Program-made: the position numbers and the translations under genes
Shown: positions 17,489 through 26,087 of the stretch, in pieces
How the letters are laid out: each line of letters opens with the position of its first letter
How positions within the stretch are numbered: the first letter of the stretch is position 1
Notes under the pieces: model-generated
The model's input: the letters and a program-made list of their open reading frames with translations, nothing else
Told to the model about the DNA's origin: nothing
The model's database searches: none
Source of the DNA: Halosimplex aquaticum
GTDB lineage: Archaea > Halobacteriota > Halobacteria > Halobacteriales > Haloarculaceae
Assembly (NCBI RefSeq): GCF_028747785.1
Contig: NZ_CP118158.1
Location: 930,001-994,000 of the forward strand
DNA: 64,000 nt
Reading direction: 5' to 3'

Positions 17489-19792
17489 ATGGCGAGCACA
17501 CGAGACGACGCGACGAGTACCGGCGGCGGCAGCCGCGGCCGCGACCAGACAGCGACGGCGACCGACGACCCCATCGTCGAGGTCCGCAACGTCAGCGTCA
17601 CCTACGACCTGCAGGCGCGCGACGCGATGGTCCTCGACGACGTGAGCCTCGACCTCCGCCGCGAGGAGATCCTCGGCTGCGTCGGGGAGTCGGGGTCGGG
17701 CAAGTCCATGCTCGCCAACGCGATGATGGACGCCGTCGAGGAGCCCGGTATCACCACCGGGAGCGTCCGCTACTACCCCGAGAAGGACGCCGAACCGGTC
17801 GAAGTCCTCGACCTGGAGGACGACGACCTCAAGAAGTTCCGCTGGGAGGAGATCTCGATGGTCTTCCAGGGCGCGCTGTCGTCGTTCAACCCCACCATGA
17901 CGATCGCCGGGCACTTCGAGGAGACCCTCGACGCCCACGACTACGACGTCGAGGAGGGCATGGAGCGGGCCCGCGACCTGCTCGCGGACCTCTACCTCGA
18001 CCCCGACAGAGTGCTCGACTCCTACGCCCACGAGCTGTCGGGCGGGATGAGCCAGCGGGCGCTGATCGCCCTCTCGCTGATCCTCGAACCCGACGTGCTC
18101 CTGATGGACGAGCCGACGGCCGCGCTGGACTTGCTCATGCAGCGCTCTATTCTGAGCCTGCTCGACGACATCAAGGAGAAGTACGAGCTGTCCATCCTCT
18201 TCATCACGCACGACCTGCCGCTGGTGGCGGGGCTGGCCGACCGGCTGGCCATCCTCTACGCGTTCGAACTGGCGGAGGTCGGGCCGAGCGAACAGATCGT
18301 CCGCGACTCCCAGCACCCCTACACCAGGGCGCTGCTGAAGGCGGTGCCCAACCTCGACGCGCCGCTCTCGACGATGACGCCCATCGAGGGGACGGCGCCG
18401 AACCCGGCGCACGTCCCGAACGGGTGTCACTACGCGCCGCGGTGTCCGCTGGCCGACGAGCGCTGTCACGAGGAAAAGCCCGGCTGGTACGACGCCGGCC
18501 CGGACCAGCGCTCGGCGTGTTTCCACTACGAGCGAGCCGACGAGGCCGTCCCCTTCGACGTCGAGGAGGTCCTGGCCTCGGTCGACGAAGCCGGCGAGTC
18601 AACCGTCGATCCGGCCGAGGACCCGGACGCCGACGACTTCTCCGGATTCGACGGCGAAGCGGAATACAGCGCGACGGCTGCGGCGCCCGACGGCGACGCG
18701 GTCGTCTCGCTGGACGACGTCGAGATCCACTTCGAGGAAGAGCAGGGATTCGTCGAGGGACTGTTCGACGAGCCCGACTCGGTCCGTGCGGTCGACGGCG
18801 TGTCGATCGACATCCCGGAGAACGACGTGCTCGCGCTGGTCGGCGAGTCCGGCTGTGGCAAGACGACGCTGGGCAAGGCGATCATCGGCGTCCAGCGGCC
18901 GACCGGCGGAACCGTCGAATACCGCGGCCAGGACGTCTGGGACGCCAAGGACGGCGTCGGCGACCCCGACATCGAGTACGGGGACATCCGCCGGGCGCTC
19001 CAGATCATCCACCAGGACCCCGGCGCTTCCCTCAACCCGAATCAGAAGGTCGTCACCTCGCTGGAGGCGCCGCTGAAGCGCTGGAACCCGGAGCTGTCGA
19101 CCGAGGACCGCCGGGCGCGCATCTACGCGCTGCTCAAGCGCGTCGGGATGCGGCCGCCGGAGGACTACGCCAACCGCTTCCCCCACCAGCTCTCGGGCGG
19201 GGAGCAACAGCGCGTCGCCCTCGTCCGGGCGCTGCTGATGAACCCGGATGTCATCCTCGCCGACGAGGCCGTCAGCGCCCTCGACGTGAGCCTGCGCGTG
19301 GAGACGATGGACCTGCTGCTGGAACTGCAGGAGCAGTTCAACACCTCCTTCGTCTTCATCTCGCACACGCTGTCGAACGCCCGGTACCTGGCCGAGAAGG
19401 CCGACGGCCGCATCGGGATCATGTACCTCGGCGAACTCGTGGAGATCGGGCCGCCCGACCAGGTGCTCAACGACCCGCAACACCCCTACACGAAGGTCCT
19501 GCGCTGGGCGACGGCGAACCTCGACCCGAGCGACCAGGAGATGCGGGACCCGCCGGTGCGGTCGATCGACATCCCCGACCCGGTGAACCCGCCGTCGGGC
19601 TGTCGCTTCCACACGCGCTGTCCGGAGGCCCGCGAGGTCTGCACGCGCGACGCGCCGGAACTCGGCGAGAACGAGTCGACGCCCGGCGCGCGCGCCGTGG
19701 CCTGTCACCGCTCGGATCCCAACCACGAGTACTGGAACAGCAAGCCGCTCGACGGGGTCGACTCGGCCGAGACCCCCGCGTTCGACGACTGA
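17489..19792 (+). CDS. Fused double ABC ATPase of Opp/Dpp-type importer
   Basis: A 767-residue fusion of the DppD and DppF ATPases that power import. Domain 1 has Walker A GESGSGKS, signature LSGGMSQRA and Walker B VLLMDEPTAALD. Domain 2 has GESGCGKTT, LSGGEQQRV and VILADEAVSALD, where Ala replaces the usual Pro. Each half ends with the Cys-rich tail of this family (CHYAPRCPLADERC and CRFHTRCPEAREVC). ATG at 17489 follows the preceding stop by one base, so translation is probably coupled. The fusion guarantees a one-to-one pairing that other species get from two genes. Confidence 0.92.
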   Translation: MASTRDDATSTGGGSRGRDQTATATDDPIVEVRNVSVTYDLQARDAMVLDDVSLDLRREEILGCVGESGSGKSMLANAMMDAVEEPGITTGSVRYYPEKDAEPVEVLDLEDDDLKKFRWEEISMVFQGALSSFNPTMTIAGHFEETLDAHDYDVEEGMERARDLLADLYLDPDRVLDSYAHELSGGMSQRALIALSLILEPDVLLMDEPTAALDLLMQRSILSLLDDIKEKYELSILFITHDLPLVAGLADRLAILYAFELAEVGPSEQIVRDSQHPYTRALLKAVPNLDAPLSTMTPIEGTAPNPAHVPNGCHYAPRCPLADERCHEEKPGWYDAGPDQRSACFHYERADEAVPFDVEEVLASVDEAGESTVDPAEDPDADDFSGFDGEAEYSATAAAPDGDAVVSLDDVEIHFEEEQGFVEGLFDEPDSVRAVDGVSIDIPENDVLALVGESGCGKTTLGKAIIGVQRPTGGTVEYRGQDVWDAKDGVGDPDIEYGDIRRALQIIHQDPGASLNPNQKVVTSLEAPLKRWNPELSTEDRRARIYALLKRVGMRPPEDYANRFPHQLSGGEQQRVALVRALLMNPDVILADEAVSALDVSLRVETMDLLLELQEQFNTSFVFISHTLSNARYLAEKADGRIGIMYLGELVEIGPPDQVLNDPQHPYTKVLRWATANLDPSDQEMRDPPVRSIDIPDPVNPPSGCRFHTRCPEAREVCTRDAPELGENESTPGARAVACHRSDPNHEYWNSKPLDGVDSAETPAFDD

Positions 19793-19928
19793 CCTCCGCT
19801 TTCCATGCATGGACCCACCTCGTCCCCACCGCGCTCGCTTGCCATGACTCACCCAGCGGCCGGCCCGGGGGCGAGGTCGGGGCCATGAAGTACATACCCG
19901 ACGATGCCGACACACGGAGGACGAGCAC

Positions 19929-20126
19929 GTGACGAACGTCTGGCGCGCGTTTTTCACCATGAGCGCCGTGTTACTGGGCTTTCTACTGCTGTCGGTCCCG
20001 TTCGTCGAGCCCGGGAGCGGCGCCTTCGTCGTCTCGGTCGCGAGCTTCGTCATGCTCGCGATCATGTTCGTCGCGTCGGGGGCGTTCATCTACGTCGACT
20101 GGGACCCCTTCGAGGACCTGCTGTGA
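19929..20126 (+). CDS. Small two-helix membrane protein
   Basis: 65 residues from a GTG start (GTGACGAACGTCTGG). Two membrane helices are visible: FFTMSAVLLGFLLLSVPFV and AFVVSVASFVMLAIMFVASGAFIYV. It ends with the acidic tail DWDPFEDLL. It lies between the importer operon and the TrmB gene on the same strand. I do not recognise a family. It could be a small accessory of the transporter, but only its position suggests so. Confidence 0.6.
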   Translation: MTNVWRAFFTMSAVLLGFLLLSVPFVEPGSGAFVVSVASFVMLAIMFVASGAFIYVDWDPFEDLL

Positions 20127-20242
20127 GGACGGGAGCGCCGCACGTGGGCCGGCGTGTAGAACGCCGACGGATCGCGAGCCGCTGCGGAACGGTAACTGCG
20201 ACAGAAACGACCATACGTGAAACGAGATAACACGCAGATAGC

Positions 20243-21301
20243 ATGACAGAACAGCACGTCGACGACCAGACGCTCAGGGAGGAGCTGAACGTGTTCGGCT
20301 TCTCGGACACGGAGATAGACACGTACCTGGCGGTGCTGGAGCACGGCGAGACGACGGTCCGGACTGTCTCCGACGAGGCGGACGTGACCCAGCGGGCGGT
20401 GTACAACATCGCCGAGCGGCTGGAAGACAGGGACCTCGTGACGGTCAACGGGCACGCGTCGCCGACGACGATACGGGCACACCCGCCCGAGGAGGCGATC
20501 GACTCGCTGTCCGGCAGGCTGGAGTCGATCGCGCCGACGCTCGAAGACCGGTTCAACGCGACGGAACCCCAGGCCCCGGAGATCCAGATCGTCAAGTCGC
20601 GGGAGACGGCCGTCAAGCGGCTCCGCGAAGGGATCTCCGAGGCCGAACACGAGGTGCTCGTGGCCGTGCCCGAACACACCTACGAGGACATCGAACCGGA
20701 GCTACAGGCCGCCGTCGACCGCGGCGTCCTCGTGTTCCTGCTCATCGGCGGGATGGAGGACCTCGACGACGACAAACCGCGCCTCGACCGCTCGGCCCCG
20801 GTCGTCCGGTCGTGGTCCGAGAGCCTCCCCTTCATGTACGCCGCCGACGACGAGGCGGCGATGATCGGCCACTCCGGTGTCATCTCGGGGACGCACGTGG
20901 ACGAGGGGGCCGTCACGGTCAAGCAGGACAACCTCGCCGGGTCGATCGTCGGCCTCTACTTCGGCGCGTACTGGCCCGCGGCGACGGAGCTACACGTCCG
21001 CGACCCGGAGCCGCTGCCGCGGACCTTCGAGTGGTTCCGCCACGCGGCTCTCGAAGCCGCGCTCCACCGCCGGGAGGGCGTCGAACTCGAAGCCGAGGTC
21101 ACGACCGTCGAGAGCCGGGAGATCACCGGCACGCTCAGCCAGGTCCGCCAGGCGTTCGTCCAGCCGTCCACCAACGACTACACCCTGGAGACCAGCCTCT
21201 ACATCGAGACCGACGACGGGGAGGTCAGCATCGGCGGACCCGGTTCGTTCATCGAGGAGTACGAGGGCGACACCGTGACGCTCCGTCCGGTCGACGAGTA
21301 A
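20243..21301 (+). CDS. TrmB-family sugar-sensing transcriptional regulator
   Basis: 352 residues. An N-terminal winged helix (about 15-75) contains FGFSDTEIDTYLAVLEHGETTVRTVSDEADVTQRAVYNIAERLEDRDLV, the TrmB form. A coiled linker follows (SLSGRLESIAPTLEDRF), then the phospholipase-D-like ligand domain (AVKRLREGISEAEHEVLVAVPEH) and a beta-rich C-terminal domain. TrmB proteins sense maltodextrins or glucose and repress or activate uptake and glycolysis genes. Position directly after the importer operon makes control of that operon and the glucosidases the simplest reading. Confidence 0.9.
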   Translation: MTEQHVDDQTLREELNVFGFSDTEIDTYLAVLEHGETTVRTVSDEADVTQRAVYNIAERLEDRDLVTVNGHASPTTIRAHPPEEAIDSLSGRLESIAPTLEDRFNATEPQAPEIQIVKSRETAVKRLREGISEAEHEVLVAVPEHTYEDIEPELQAAVDRGVLVFLLIGGMEDLDDDKPRLDRSAPVVRSWSESLPFMYAADDEAAMIGHSGVISGTHVDEGAVTVKQDNLAGSIVGLYFGAYWPAATELHVRDPEPLPRTFEWFRHAALEAALHRREGVELEAEVTTVESREITGTLSQVRQAFVQPSTNDYTLETSLYIETDDGEVSIGGPGSFIEEYEGDTVTLRPVDE

Positions 21302-21381
21302 CGCCAGCGCGAACCTCTCTCCCATCGTCCGGTGGCACTCCGATCCGATGACGCTCCGGTCCGGTTTCTGTTCCCGGACGC

Positions 21382-21395
21382 CCGAAGGCGTTCGG
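21382..21395. promoter_or_regulatory. CGAA-N4-TTCG palindrome before a DUF2249 gene
   Basis: CCGAA-GGCG-TTCGG. The 12-base core (21383-21394) ends 38 bases before the start codon at 21433. The same core at nearly the same distance precedes three other genes in this cluster. It resembles the FNR-like palindrome I recall for the haloarchaeal regulator NarO. Confidence 0.6.
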
Positions 21396-21432
21396 CGGAA
21401 CGCTGGGGGCAGTCGGGGACGTATCCGTTCGT

Positions 21433-21705
21433 ATGTCCGCAGGAGTAAACGTCGACCGCGTACTCGGCGAGACGGACGCACCGACCGACGCGCCGCGGGA
21501 GACGCTCGACGTCCGCGACCTCGGACCGCCGAAGCCGCTCGCGAACACCCTCGAACTGCTGGCGGACCTCGACGACGAGACGGTCCTCGTCCAGCTGAAC
21601 GACCGCGCGCCCCAGCACCTCTACCCGAAGCTCGACGACCGCGGGTACGAGTACGCCACCGTCGAACGCGACGACGTCACCGTCACGACCATCTGGCGCG
21701 CATGA
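21433..21705 (+). CDS. DUF2249 domain protein
   Basis: 90 residues. The domain core is TLDVRDLGPPKPLANTLELLADLDDETVLVQLNDRAPQHLYPKLDDRGYEYATVERDDVTVTTIWRA, a TusA/SirA-like fold. The family is often found beside denitrification and heme genes in haloarchaea; its biochemistry is unknown. Its stop overlaps the next start (ATGA), so the two are co-translated. A CGAA-N4-TTCG palindrome stands 38 bases upstream. A second DUF2249 gene lies 0.7 kb away on the other strand. Confidence 0.8.
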   Translation: MSAGVNVDRVLGETDAPTDAPRETLDVRDLGPPKPLANTLELLADLDDETVLVQLNDRAPQHLYPKLDDRGYEYATVERDDVTVTTIWRA

Positions 21706-22103
21706 CAGGGGCGCCCTCCGACGACCGGACGGCCGACCGCGACGGGTACGACGCCGCCGCTTCGACCGCTCGGTCGCCGCAGTCGGGTTCGACGGACGGA
21801 TCCGCGTCGACGGTAGCGACCGAGCAGCGAGAGCGGGCGGCGCCGGACGTAGACGCCGCCGTGGCCCGCATCTACGGCCGGGCGGACGAGATCCGCGAGC
21901 AGGAGGTCGAGACGGCGCTGTCAAAACTCGACGCGCGGGGGGACCTCTCGGCGGCGGACCGGGCGGCCGTCGAACGGCTCGCCGACCGGCTCGTCACCAG
22001 GCTGATCGCGGTCCCCGAGCGGGGGCTGCGCGCCGCCGCGGACGGTGATAGCGAGAAAGGCAGTCAGCGGACCGTCGAGACGGCGCTGGAACTGTTCGGG
22101 TAG
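21702..22103 (+). CDS. Small protein resembling the HemA dimerisation domain
   Basis: 133 residues. After a disordered start, VDAAVARIYGRADEIREQEVETALSKLDARGDLSAADRAAVERLADRLVTRLIAVPERGLRAAA matches the C-terminal helical dimerisation domain of glutamyl-tRNA reductase. The catalytic and NADPH domains are absent. It could pair with full-length HemA and tune heme synthesis, which would fit its neighbours that need heme. Resemblance is by eye. ATG at 21702 overlaps the DUF2249 stop. Confidence 0.65.
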   Translation: MTGAPSDDRTADRDGYDAAASTARSPQSGSTDGSASTVATEQRERAAPDVDAAVARIYGRADEIREQEVETALSKLDARGDLSAADRAAVERLADRLVTRLIAVPERGLRAAADGDSEKGSQRTVETALELFG

Positions 22104-22137
22104 TCTGTTTTCCGCTGCTGAAAACCCGCGCGGCGCG

Positions 22138-22449
22138 TCACCGCTCGGCGAGGACGAGCAGTGCGACGCTGTCTTCGCGGGCCTCCGGGGAGATGTCCTG
22201 ATCGCCGGAGAACCGGGCGGCGTCTCCCGAGACGAGGTCGACCGTCTCGTCGCCGAGCGTCATCTCGAGTTCGCCGTCGACCACGTAGCAGACGATGTCG
22301 CGGTCGGGGTGCTGGTGGGGCGGGACGCGGTCGCCGGCGTCCAGCGCGAGGCGGACCGTCTTCGGTTCGCCCTCGAAGAGCACGCCCCGGCCGTCGCCTT
22401 CGAGGTCGGGGAGGTGGACGCATTCGGTCTCTTGAGCGCCGTCGGTCAT
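22138..22449 (-). CDS. Cupin-domain protein
   Basis: 103 residues forming a single cupin barrel. Metal-binding motif 1 reads GDRVPPHQHPDRDIVCYVVDGELE and motif 2 is degenerate (GDAARFSGDQDISPEA), so metal binding may be partial. Single cupins of this size act as sensors or small oxygenases. The start overlaps the stop of the upstream DUF2249 gene by four bases, so these two are one transcription unit. Confidence 0.8.
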   Translation of the reverse strand: MTDGAQETECVHLPDLEGDGRGVLFEGEPKTVRLALDAGDRVPPHQHPDRDIVCYVVDGELEMTLGDETVDLVSGDAARFSGDQDISPEAREDSVALLVLAER

Positions 22450-22679
22450 ACTTTCGGGAGGTCGGCGACGAACTCGTCGGCGTCCCGGCGCTCGACCGCG
22501 TAGTTCTCGGCGTCGAAGTCCTCGACCTCGGCCTGGAACTCGTAGAACAGCGGCTTCGGTTCGTGGTCGTTGACGATCCGGAGCGTCTCGCCGCTGTCCA
22601 GGTCCTCGAAGGCCTCGTGGATCATCGGGTGGCGTTCCGGCGGCGGCACGTCGCGGATGTCGAGCGTCGTCGCTGGCAT
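22446..22679 (-). CDS. DUF2249 domain protein
   Basis: 77 residues: TLDIRDVPPPERHPMIHEAFEDLDSGETLRIVNDHEPKPLFYEFQAEVEDFDAENYAVERRDADEFVADLPKV. It has the family marks (DIRDVPP near the start, NDHEPKPLFYEF in the middle). It is the first gene of a two-gene unit with the cupin. A CGAA-N4-TTCG palindrome (22720-22731) ends 40 bases before its start. Confidence 0.8.
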   Translation of the reverse strand: MPATTLDIRDVPPPERHPMIHEAFEDLDSGETLRIVNDHEPKPLFYEFQAEVEDFDAENYAVERRDADEFVADLPKV

Positions 22680-22718
22680 ACAGTCGGAACTACGGCGCGG
22701 TTGCCCCTTGCACTTCGT

Positions 22719-22750
22719 CCGAACGTGTTCGGCGCGTTCGAACCTGTTCG
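22719..22750. promoter_or_regulatory. Two CGAA-N4-TTCG palindromes between divergent genes
   Basis: CCGAAC-GT-GTTCGG at 22719-22732 and CGAAC-CT-GTTCG at 22739-22750, with centres 19 bases apart, about two helical turns. The first is 40 bases before the DUF2249 start on the minus strand; the second is 76 bases before the membrane protein start on the plus strand. Confidence 0.65.
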
Positions 22751-22826
22751 CCGAGCGCGGGACTGCCGGGCCCAGCGGGTTCGTTCGGCGTCAGATTGAG
22801 GGGACACGCGGCCGCAGATCCGCGGG

Positions 22827-24011
22827 ATGTCGGCGACGCTCTCGCGGTGGTCTCGCGCGCTCGTCGCGGTCGGTGTCTGCTGGCTGGTCGGCTGGCAGGC
22901 GGCGGCGCTCGCGGGGTTCCCGCGGCGAACGACGGTGACGCTCGGTCTCTACGGGTTCGTCCTCCACGTCGTCTTCGGGAAGGCCTACTCGCTGGTCCCG
23001 TCGTATTTCGACCGAGCGCTCGCGTGGCCGCACGCGCCGGCGGTCACCCTGCCGCTCGTCGTCGTCGGCTCCGCCGGACTGGCCGCCGAACCCGTCGACG
23101 GCATCCCCGCCGTCGTCGGGGCCGTGGGCGCGTGGTCGTGGGCGCTGGGCGTCGCCGTCTTCCTCGGAACGCTCGCCTGGACGCTCCGGGACAACCTCTC
23201 CGGCGCCGAGACCGGAACTGGCGACCACAACGCCGACCGGCGGCGGATCGACCGCGCCGCGAACCTGTTCGTCCCCGTCGTGTTCGCGTACCTCGCCGTC
23301 GGGTCGTGGGAGACGCTGGCCGCCCGCGCGGCCGTGTCTCCCCTGATCGACGGGTATCCGCCGCGAGCGACGCACCTGCTGGCCGCCGGCGGGGCCGCGC
23401 TCCTCGTCTTCGCCGTCGGCTTCCGCCTCCTGCCGCGGTTCCTCGTCGCCGGCCTGCCCGACTGGGTGCCCTGGGTCGTCCTGCCCACCGGCGCGCTCGG
23501 GCCTGCCCTGCTGGCCGCCGGACTCCCGGCGGGCACGGTCTTCCGGACGGGGGCCGTCGTCGAAGCGGTCGCCGTGGTCGGATTCGCCGCGGCGTACGCC
23601 CACCTCTACCGATCGAGCGACAGGGAACGCGTGGGATTCTACGGTCCGCTCGTCGGTGCGGGGTTCGGCGTGCTCGCCGTCGGCCTCGGACTCTCCTTCG
23701 CGTTCTGGCCCGTCGACCCGACGCTCGTCGCCGCGCACTACCGGCTGAACCTGCTCGGATTCCTCGGGCTGACGATCGTCGGCGTCACGTTCCAGTTCTA
23801 CCCGCCGACGGTCGGGCGGTTCCCCGGCGCGGGCGACGACCTCGCGCTCGCCGCACTAGCCGCGCTGACGGGTGGACTCCTCGTCGAGGTCGCCGGCGCC
23901 GTCGTCTCGGCGCCGCTCGCTGTCAGCGGAGGTCGCGCGCTGGCGCTTCTGGGTGCGGTCGCGTACGCCTACCTCGTCCTCGGCGTGTTCCTCCAGCGGG
24001 CGAGAGAGTGA
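22827..24011 (+). CDS. Heme-copper-oxidase-like / NnrS-like membrane protein
   Basis: 394 residues, with about 12 hydrophobic helices filling almost the whole chain. Conserved-looking histidines sit in GFVLHVVFGKAYSLVPSYF, PPRATHLLAAGG and VAAHYRLNLLGFLGLTIVGVTFQFYPP. The last resembles cbb3- and NorB-like subunit I (HxxLNLxGFxGLTIVG) and NnrS proteins tied to nitric oxide stress. It lacks the full set of copper and heme ligands of a real oxidase. It lies between the DUF2249 pair and a true subunit I gene, so a role in anaerobic respiration or NO tolerance is likely. The exact family is uncertain. Confidence 0.65.
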   Translation: MSATLSRWSRALVAVGVCWLVGWQAAALAGFPRRTTVTLGLYGFVLHVVFGKAYSLVPSYFDRALAWPHAPAVTLPLVVVGSAGLAAEPVDGIPAVVGAVGAWSWALGVAVFLGTLAWTLRDNLSGAETGTGDHNADRRRIDRAANLFVPVVFAYLAVGSWETLAARAAVSPLIDGYPPRATHLLAAGGAALLVFAVGFRLLPRFLVAGLPDWVPWVVLPTGALGPALLAAGLPAGTVFRTGAVVEAVAVVGFAAAYAHLYRSSDRERVGFYGPLVGAGFGVLAVGLGLSFAFWPVDPTLVAAHYRLNLLGFLGLTIVGVTFQFYPPTVGRFPGAGDDLALAALAALTGGLLVEVAGAVVSAPLAVSGGRALALLGAVAYAYLVLGVFLQRARE

Positions 24012-24072
24012 GTCCACCGACCCCGCCGGTCCCGAACCGAGGTATCCGGCACGCGTCCGGCACAAAAAGGGT

Positions 24073-24085
24073 CCGAACACGTTCC
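24073..24085. promoter_or_regulatory. CGAA-N4-TTCG-like site before the stand-alone oxidase gene
   Basis: CCGAAC-AC-GTTCC; the last base of the right arm departs from the palindrome. It ends 40 bases before the start codon at 24126. Confidence 0.5.
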
Positions 24086-24125
24086 CGCCAAAACCCAGGG
24101 ACGGGGCGGCCGAACCCCCCGTCAC

Positions 24126-25904
24126 ATGGCTGATATCGCGACCCTCACACTCTCAGGGCTGACCGCGCTGCTCCTTCTCGGCGTGTTCACCTGGGTCGTC
24201 CGGGTGGAAGACTGGCGTTCGTACACCCCGGCGGTCGGCGAGACCGGCGCCGCCGGCGGCTACGGCACGGGCGCCGACCACGGGCACAAACCGAGCGGCA
24301 TCGTCCGCTGGCTGACGACGGTCGACCACAAGGACATCGGGCTCATGTACGGCGCGTTCGCCGTCCTGTCGTTCGCCTGGGGCGGCGTCGCCGTCATGCT
24401 GATGCGCCTCGAACTGGTCAACCCCGCGACCGACGTCATCGGGAACTCCCTGTACAACGGCCTGCTGACCAGCCACGGGATCACGATGCTGTTCCTGTTC
24501 GGGACGCCGATCCTCGCGGCGTTCTCGAACTACTTCGTCCCGCTGCTGATCGGCGCCGACGACATGGCGTTCCCGCGGATCAACGCCATCGCGTTCTGGC
24601 TACTGCCTCCGGGCGCCCTGCTCATCTGGGGCGGCTTCTTCATCCCGAGCCTCGCGCCCGCGCAGACCGCCTGGACGATGTACACTCCGCTCTCGATCGA
24701 GCAACCGAACCCCGCCGTCGACCTGATGCTACTCGGCCTCCATCTCACGGGGGTCTCGGCGACGATGGGCGCCATCAACTTCGTCGCGACCATCGTCACC
24801 GAGCGGAGCGAGGACGTGACGTGGGCGAACCTCGACATCTTCTCGTGGACGGTGCTCACCCAGTCCGGGCAGATCATCTTCGCGTTCCCGCTGCTCGGCA
24901 GCGCCATCGTCATGCTGCTGCTCGACCGCAACCTCGGCACCACCTTCTACGCGCTCGGCGAGGGCGGCGGTCCCCTGCTCTGGCAGCACCTGTTCTGGTT
25001 CTTCGGCCACCCCGAAGTGTACATCCTCGTGCTTCCGCCGATGGGGCTGGTGAGCTACATCCTGCCGAAGTTCACCGGCCGGAAACTGTTCGGGTTCAAG
25101 TTCGTCGTCTACTCGACGCTGGCGCTGGGGGTCCTGAGCTTCGGCGTCTGGGCCCACCACATGTTCGCGACGGGGATGGATCCGCGCCTGCGGTCGGGGT
25201 TCATGGCGGTCACCATCTCTATCGCCATCCCGAGCGCCGTGAAGACGTTCAACTGGATCGCGACGATGTGGAACGGCCGCCTCCGGACGACAGCGCCCTT
25301 CCTCTTCTGCGTGGGCTTCATCGCGAACTTCATCATCGGCGGCGTCACCGGCGTCTTCGAGGCGTCCATCCCCGTCGACCTGCTCCTGCACGACACCTAC
25401 CACGTCGTCGCGCACTTCCACTACGTCATCATGGGCGCCATCGCCTTCGCCGTCTTCGCGGGCATCTACTACTGGTTCCCCATCTACACGGGGAAGATGT
25501 ACCAGCGCACGCTGGCCAAGTGGCACTTCTGGCTGACGATGGTCGGGACGAACCTCACCTTCTTCCCGATGGTCCTGCTCGGCTACGCCGGGATGCCCCG
25601 GCGCTACGCGACCTACGACCTCGCCGTCGGGCCGGAACTGCTGTTCACGCTTCTGCACCGCTCGGCGACGCTCGGCGCGCTCCTGCTCGCGGTCGGCCAG
25701 ATCATCTTCGTCTGGAACCTCGTCCAGTCCTGGCTCGAAGGCCCCCGTGTCCGGGACGGCGACCCGTGGGACCTGAAGGAGACCGACCAGCACGGCCGCG
25801 AGTGGGCCTGGTTCGAGCGCCAGCAGGAGACGGCGCTCGCGACCGACGGCGGCGAGGACCCGGACGGCGACGAGACGGCAGTAGCCGACAGCGGGGACGA
25901 CTGA
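24126..25904 (+). CDS. coxA: Heme-copper oxidase subunit I, type A1, stand-alone
   Basis: 592 residues; reduces oxygen to water and pumps protons in the cell membrane. Diagnostic stretches are TVDHKDIGLMY, HGITMLFLFGTP, the Cu-B His-Tyr motif with the proton-channel Glu in GHPEVYIL, AHHMFATGMD and the heme ligands in HDTYHVVAHFHYV. One extra helix precedes the core and the tail is acidic. No subunit II or III is next to it, so it must borrow partners from elsewhere or the subunit II domain at 36.9 kb. The site 40 bases upstream suggests oxygen-dependent expression. It is clearly not a nitric oxide reductase because Glu and Tyr of GHPEVYIL are present. Confidence 0.92.
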   Translation: MADIATLTLSGLTALLLLGVFTWVVRVEDWRSYTPAVGETGAAGGYGTGADHGHKPSGIVRWLTTVDHKDIGLMYGAFAVLSFAWGGVAVMLMRLELVNPATDVIGNSLYNGLLTSHGITMLFLFGTPILAAFSNYFVPLLIGADDMAFPRINAIAFWLLPPGALLIWGGFFIPSLAPAQTAWTMYTPLSIEQPNPAVDLMLLGLHLTGVSATMGAINFVATIVTERSEDVTWANLDIFSWTVLTQSGQIIFAFPLLGSAIVMLLLDRNLGTTFYALGEGGGPLLWQHLFWFFGHPEVYILVLPPMGLVSYILPKFTGRKLFGFKFVVYSTLALGVLSFGVWAHHMFATGMDPRLRSGFMAVTISIAIPSAVKTFNWIATMWNGRLRTTAPFLFCVGFIANFIIGGVTGVFEASIPVDLLLHDTYHVVAHFHYVIMGAIAFAVFAGIYYWFPIYTGKMYQRTLAKWHFWLTMVGTNLTFFPMVLLGYAGMPRRYATYDLAVGPELLFTLLHRSATLGALLLAVGQIIFVWNLVQSWLEGPRVRDGDPWDLKETDQHGREWAWFERQQETALATDGGEDPDGDETAVADSGDD

Positions 25905-25980
25905 CTGGCAGTAGTTCGTCCATCTCGTTCCGATATCTGTTCACTACAGTCCGCGGCGTGACCAATCGCAGTGGCGCGCG

Positions 25981-26006
25981 CTGTCGCGAGTTTTATCTCG
26001 CGACAG
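25981..26006. repeat. Perfect 10-bp inverted repeat
   Basis: CTGTCGCGAG and its exact complement CTCGCGACAG flank TTTTAT, 77 bases after the oxidase stop. It may be the terminator of that gene or the left edge of the structured element that follows. Confidence 0.7.
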
Positions 26007-26087
26007 TAGCCGTGCGAGGGATGAGCGACCGCAGGGAGCGAATCGGCTGGGGAGGCGTGAGGCGCGGTGCGGTGCGGATCCTGGTGG

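Noticed and set aside
24126-25904. Nitric oxide reductase instead of oxygen reductase
   Set aside because: GHPEVYIL with Glu and Tyr is the oxygen-reductase A1 signature; NorB lacks it.
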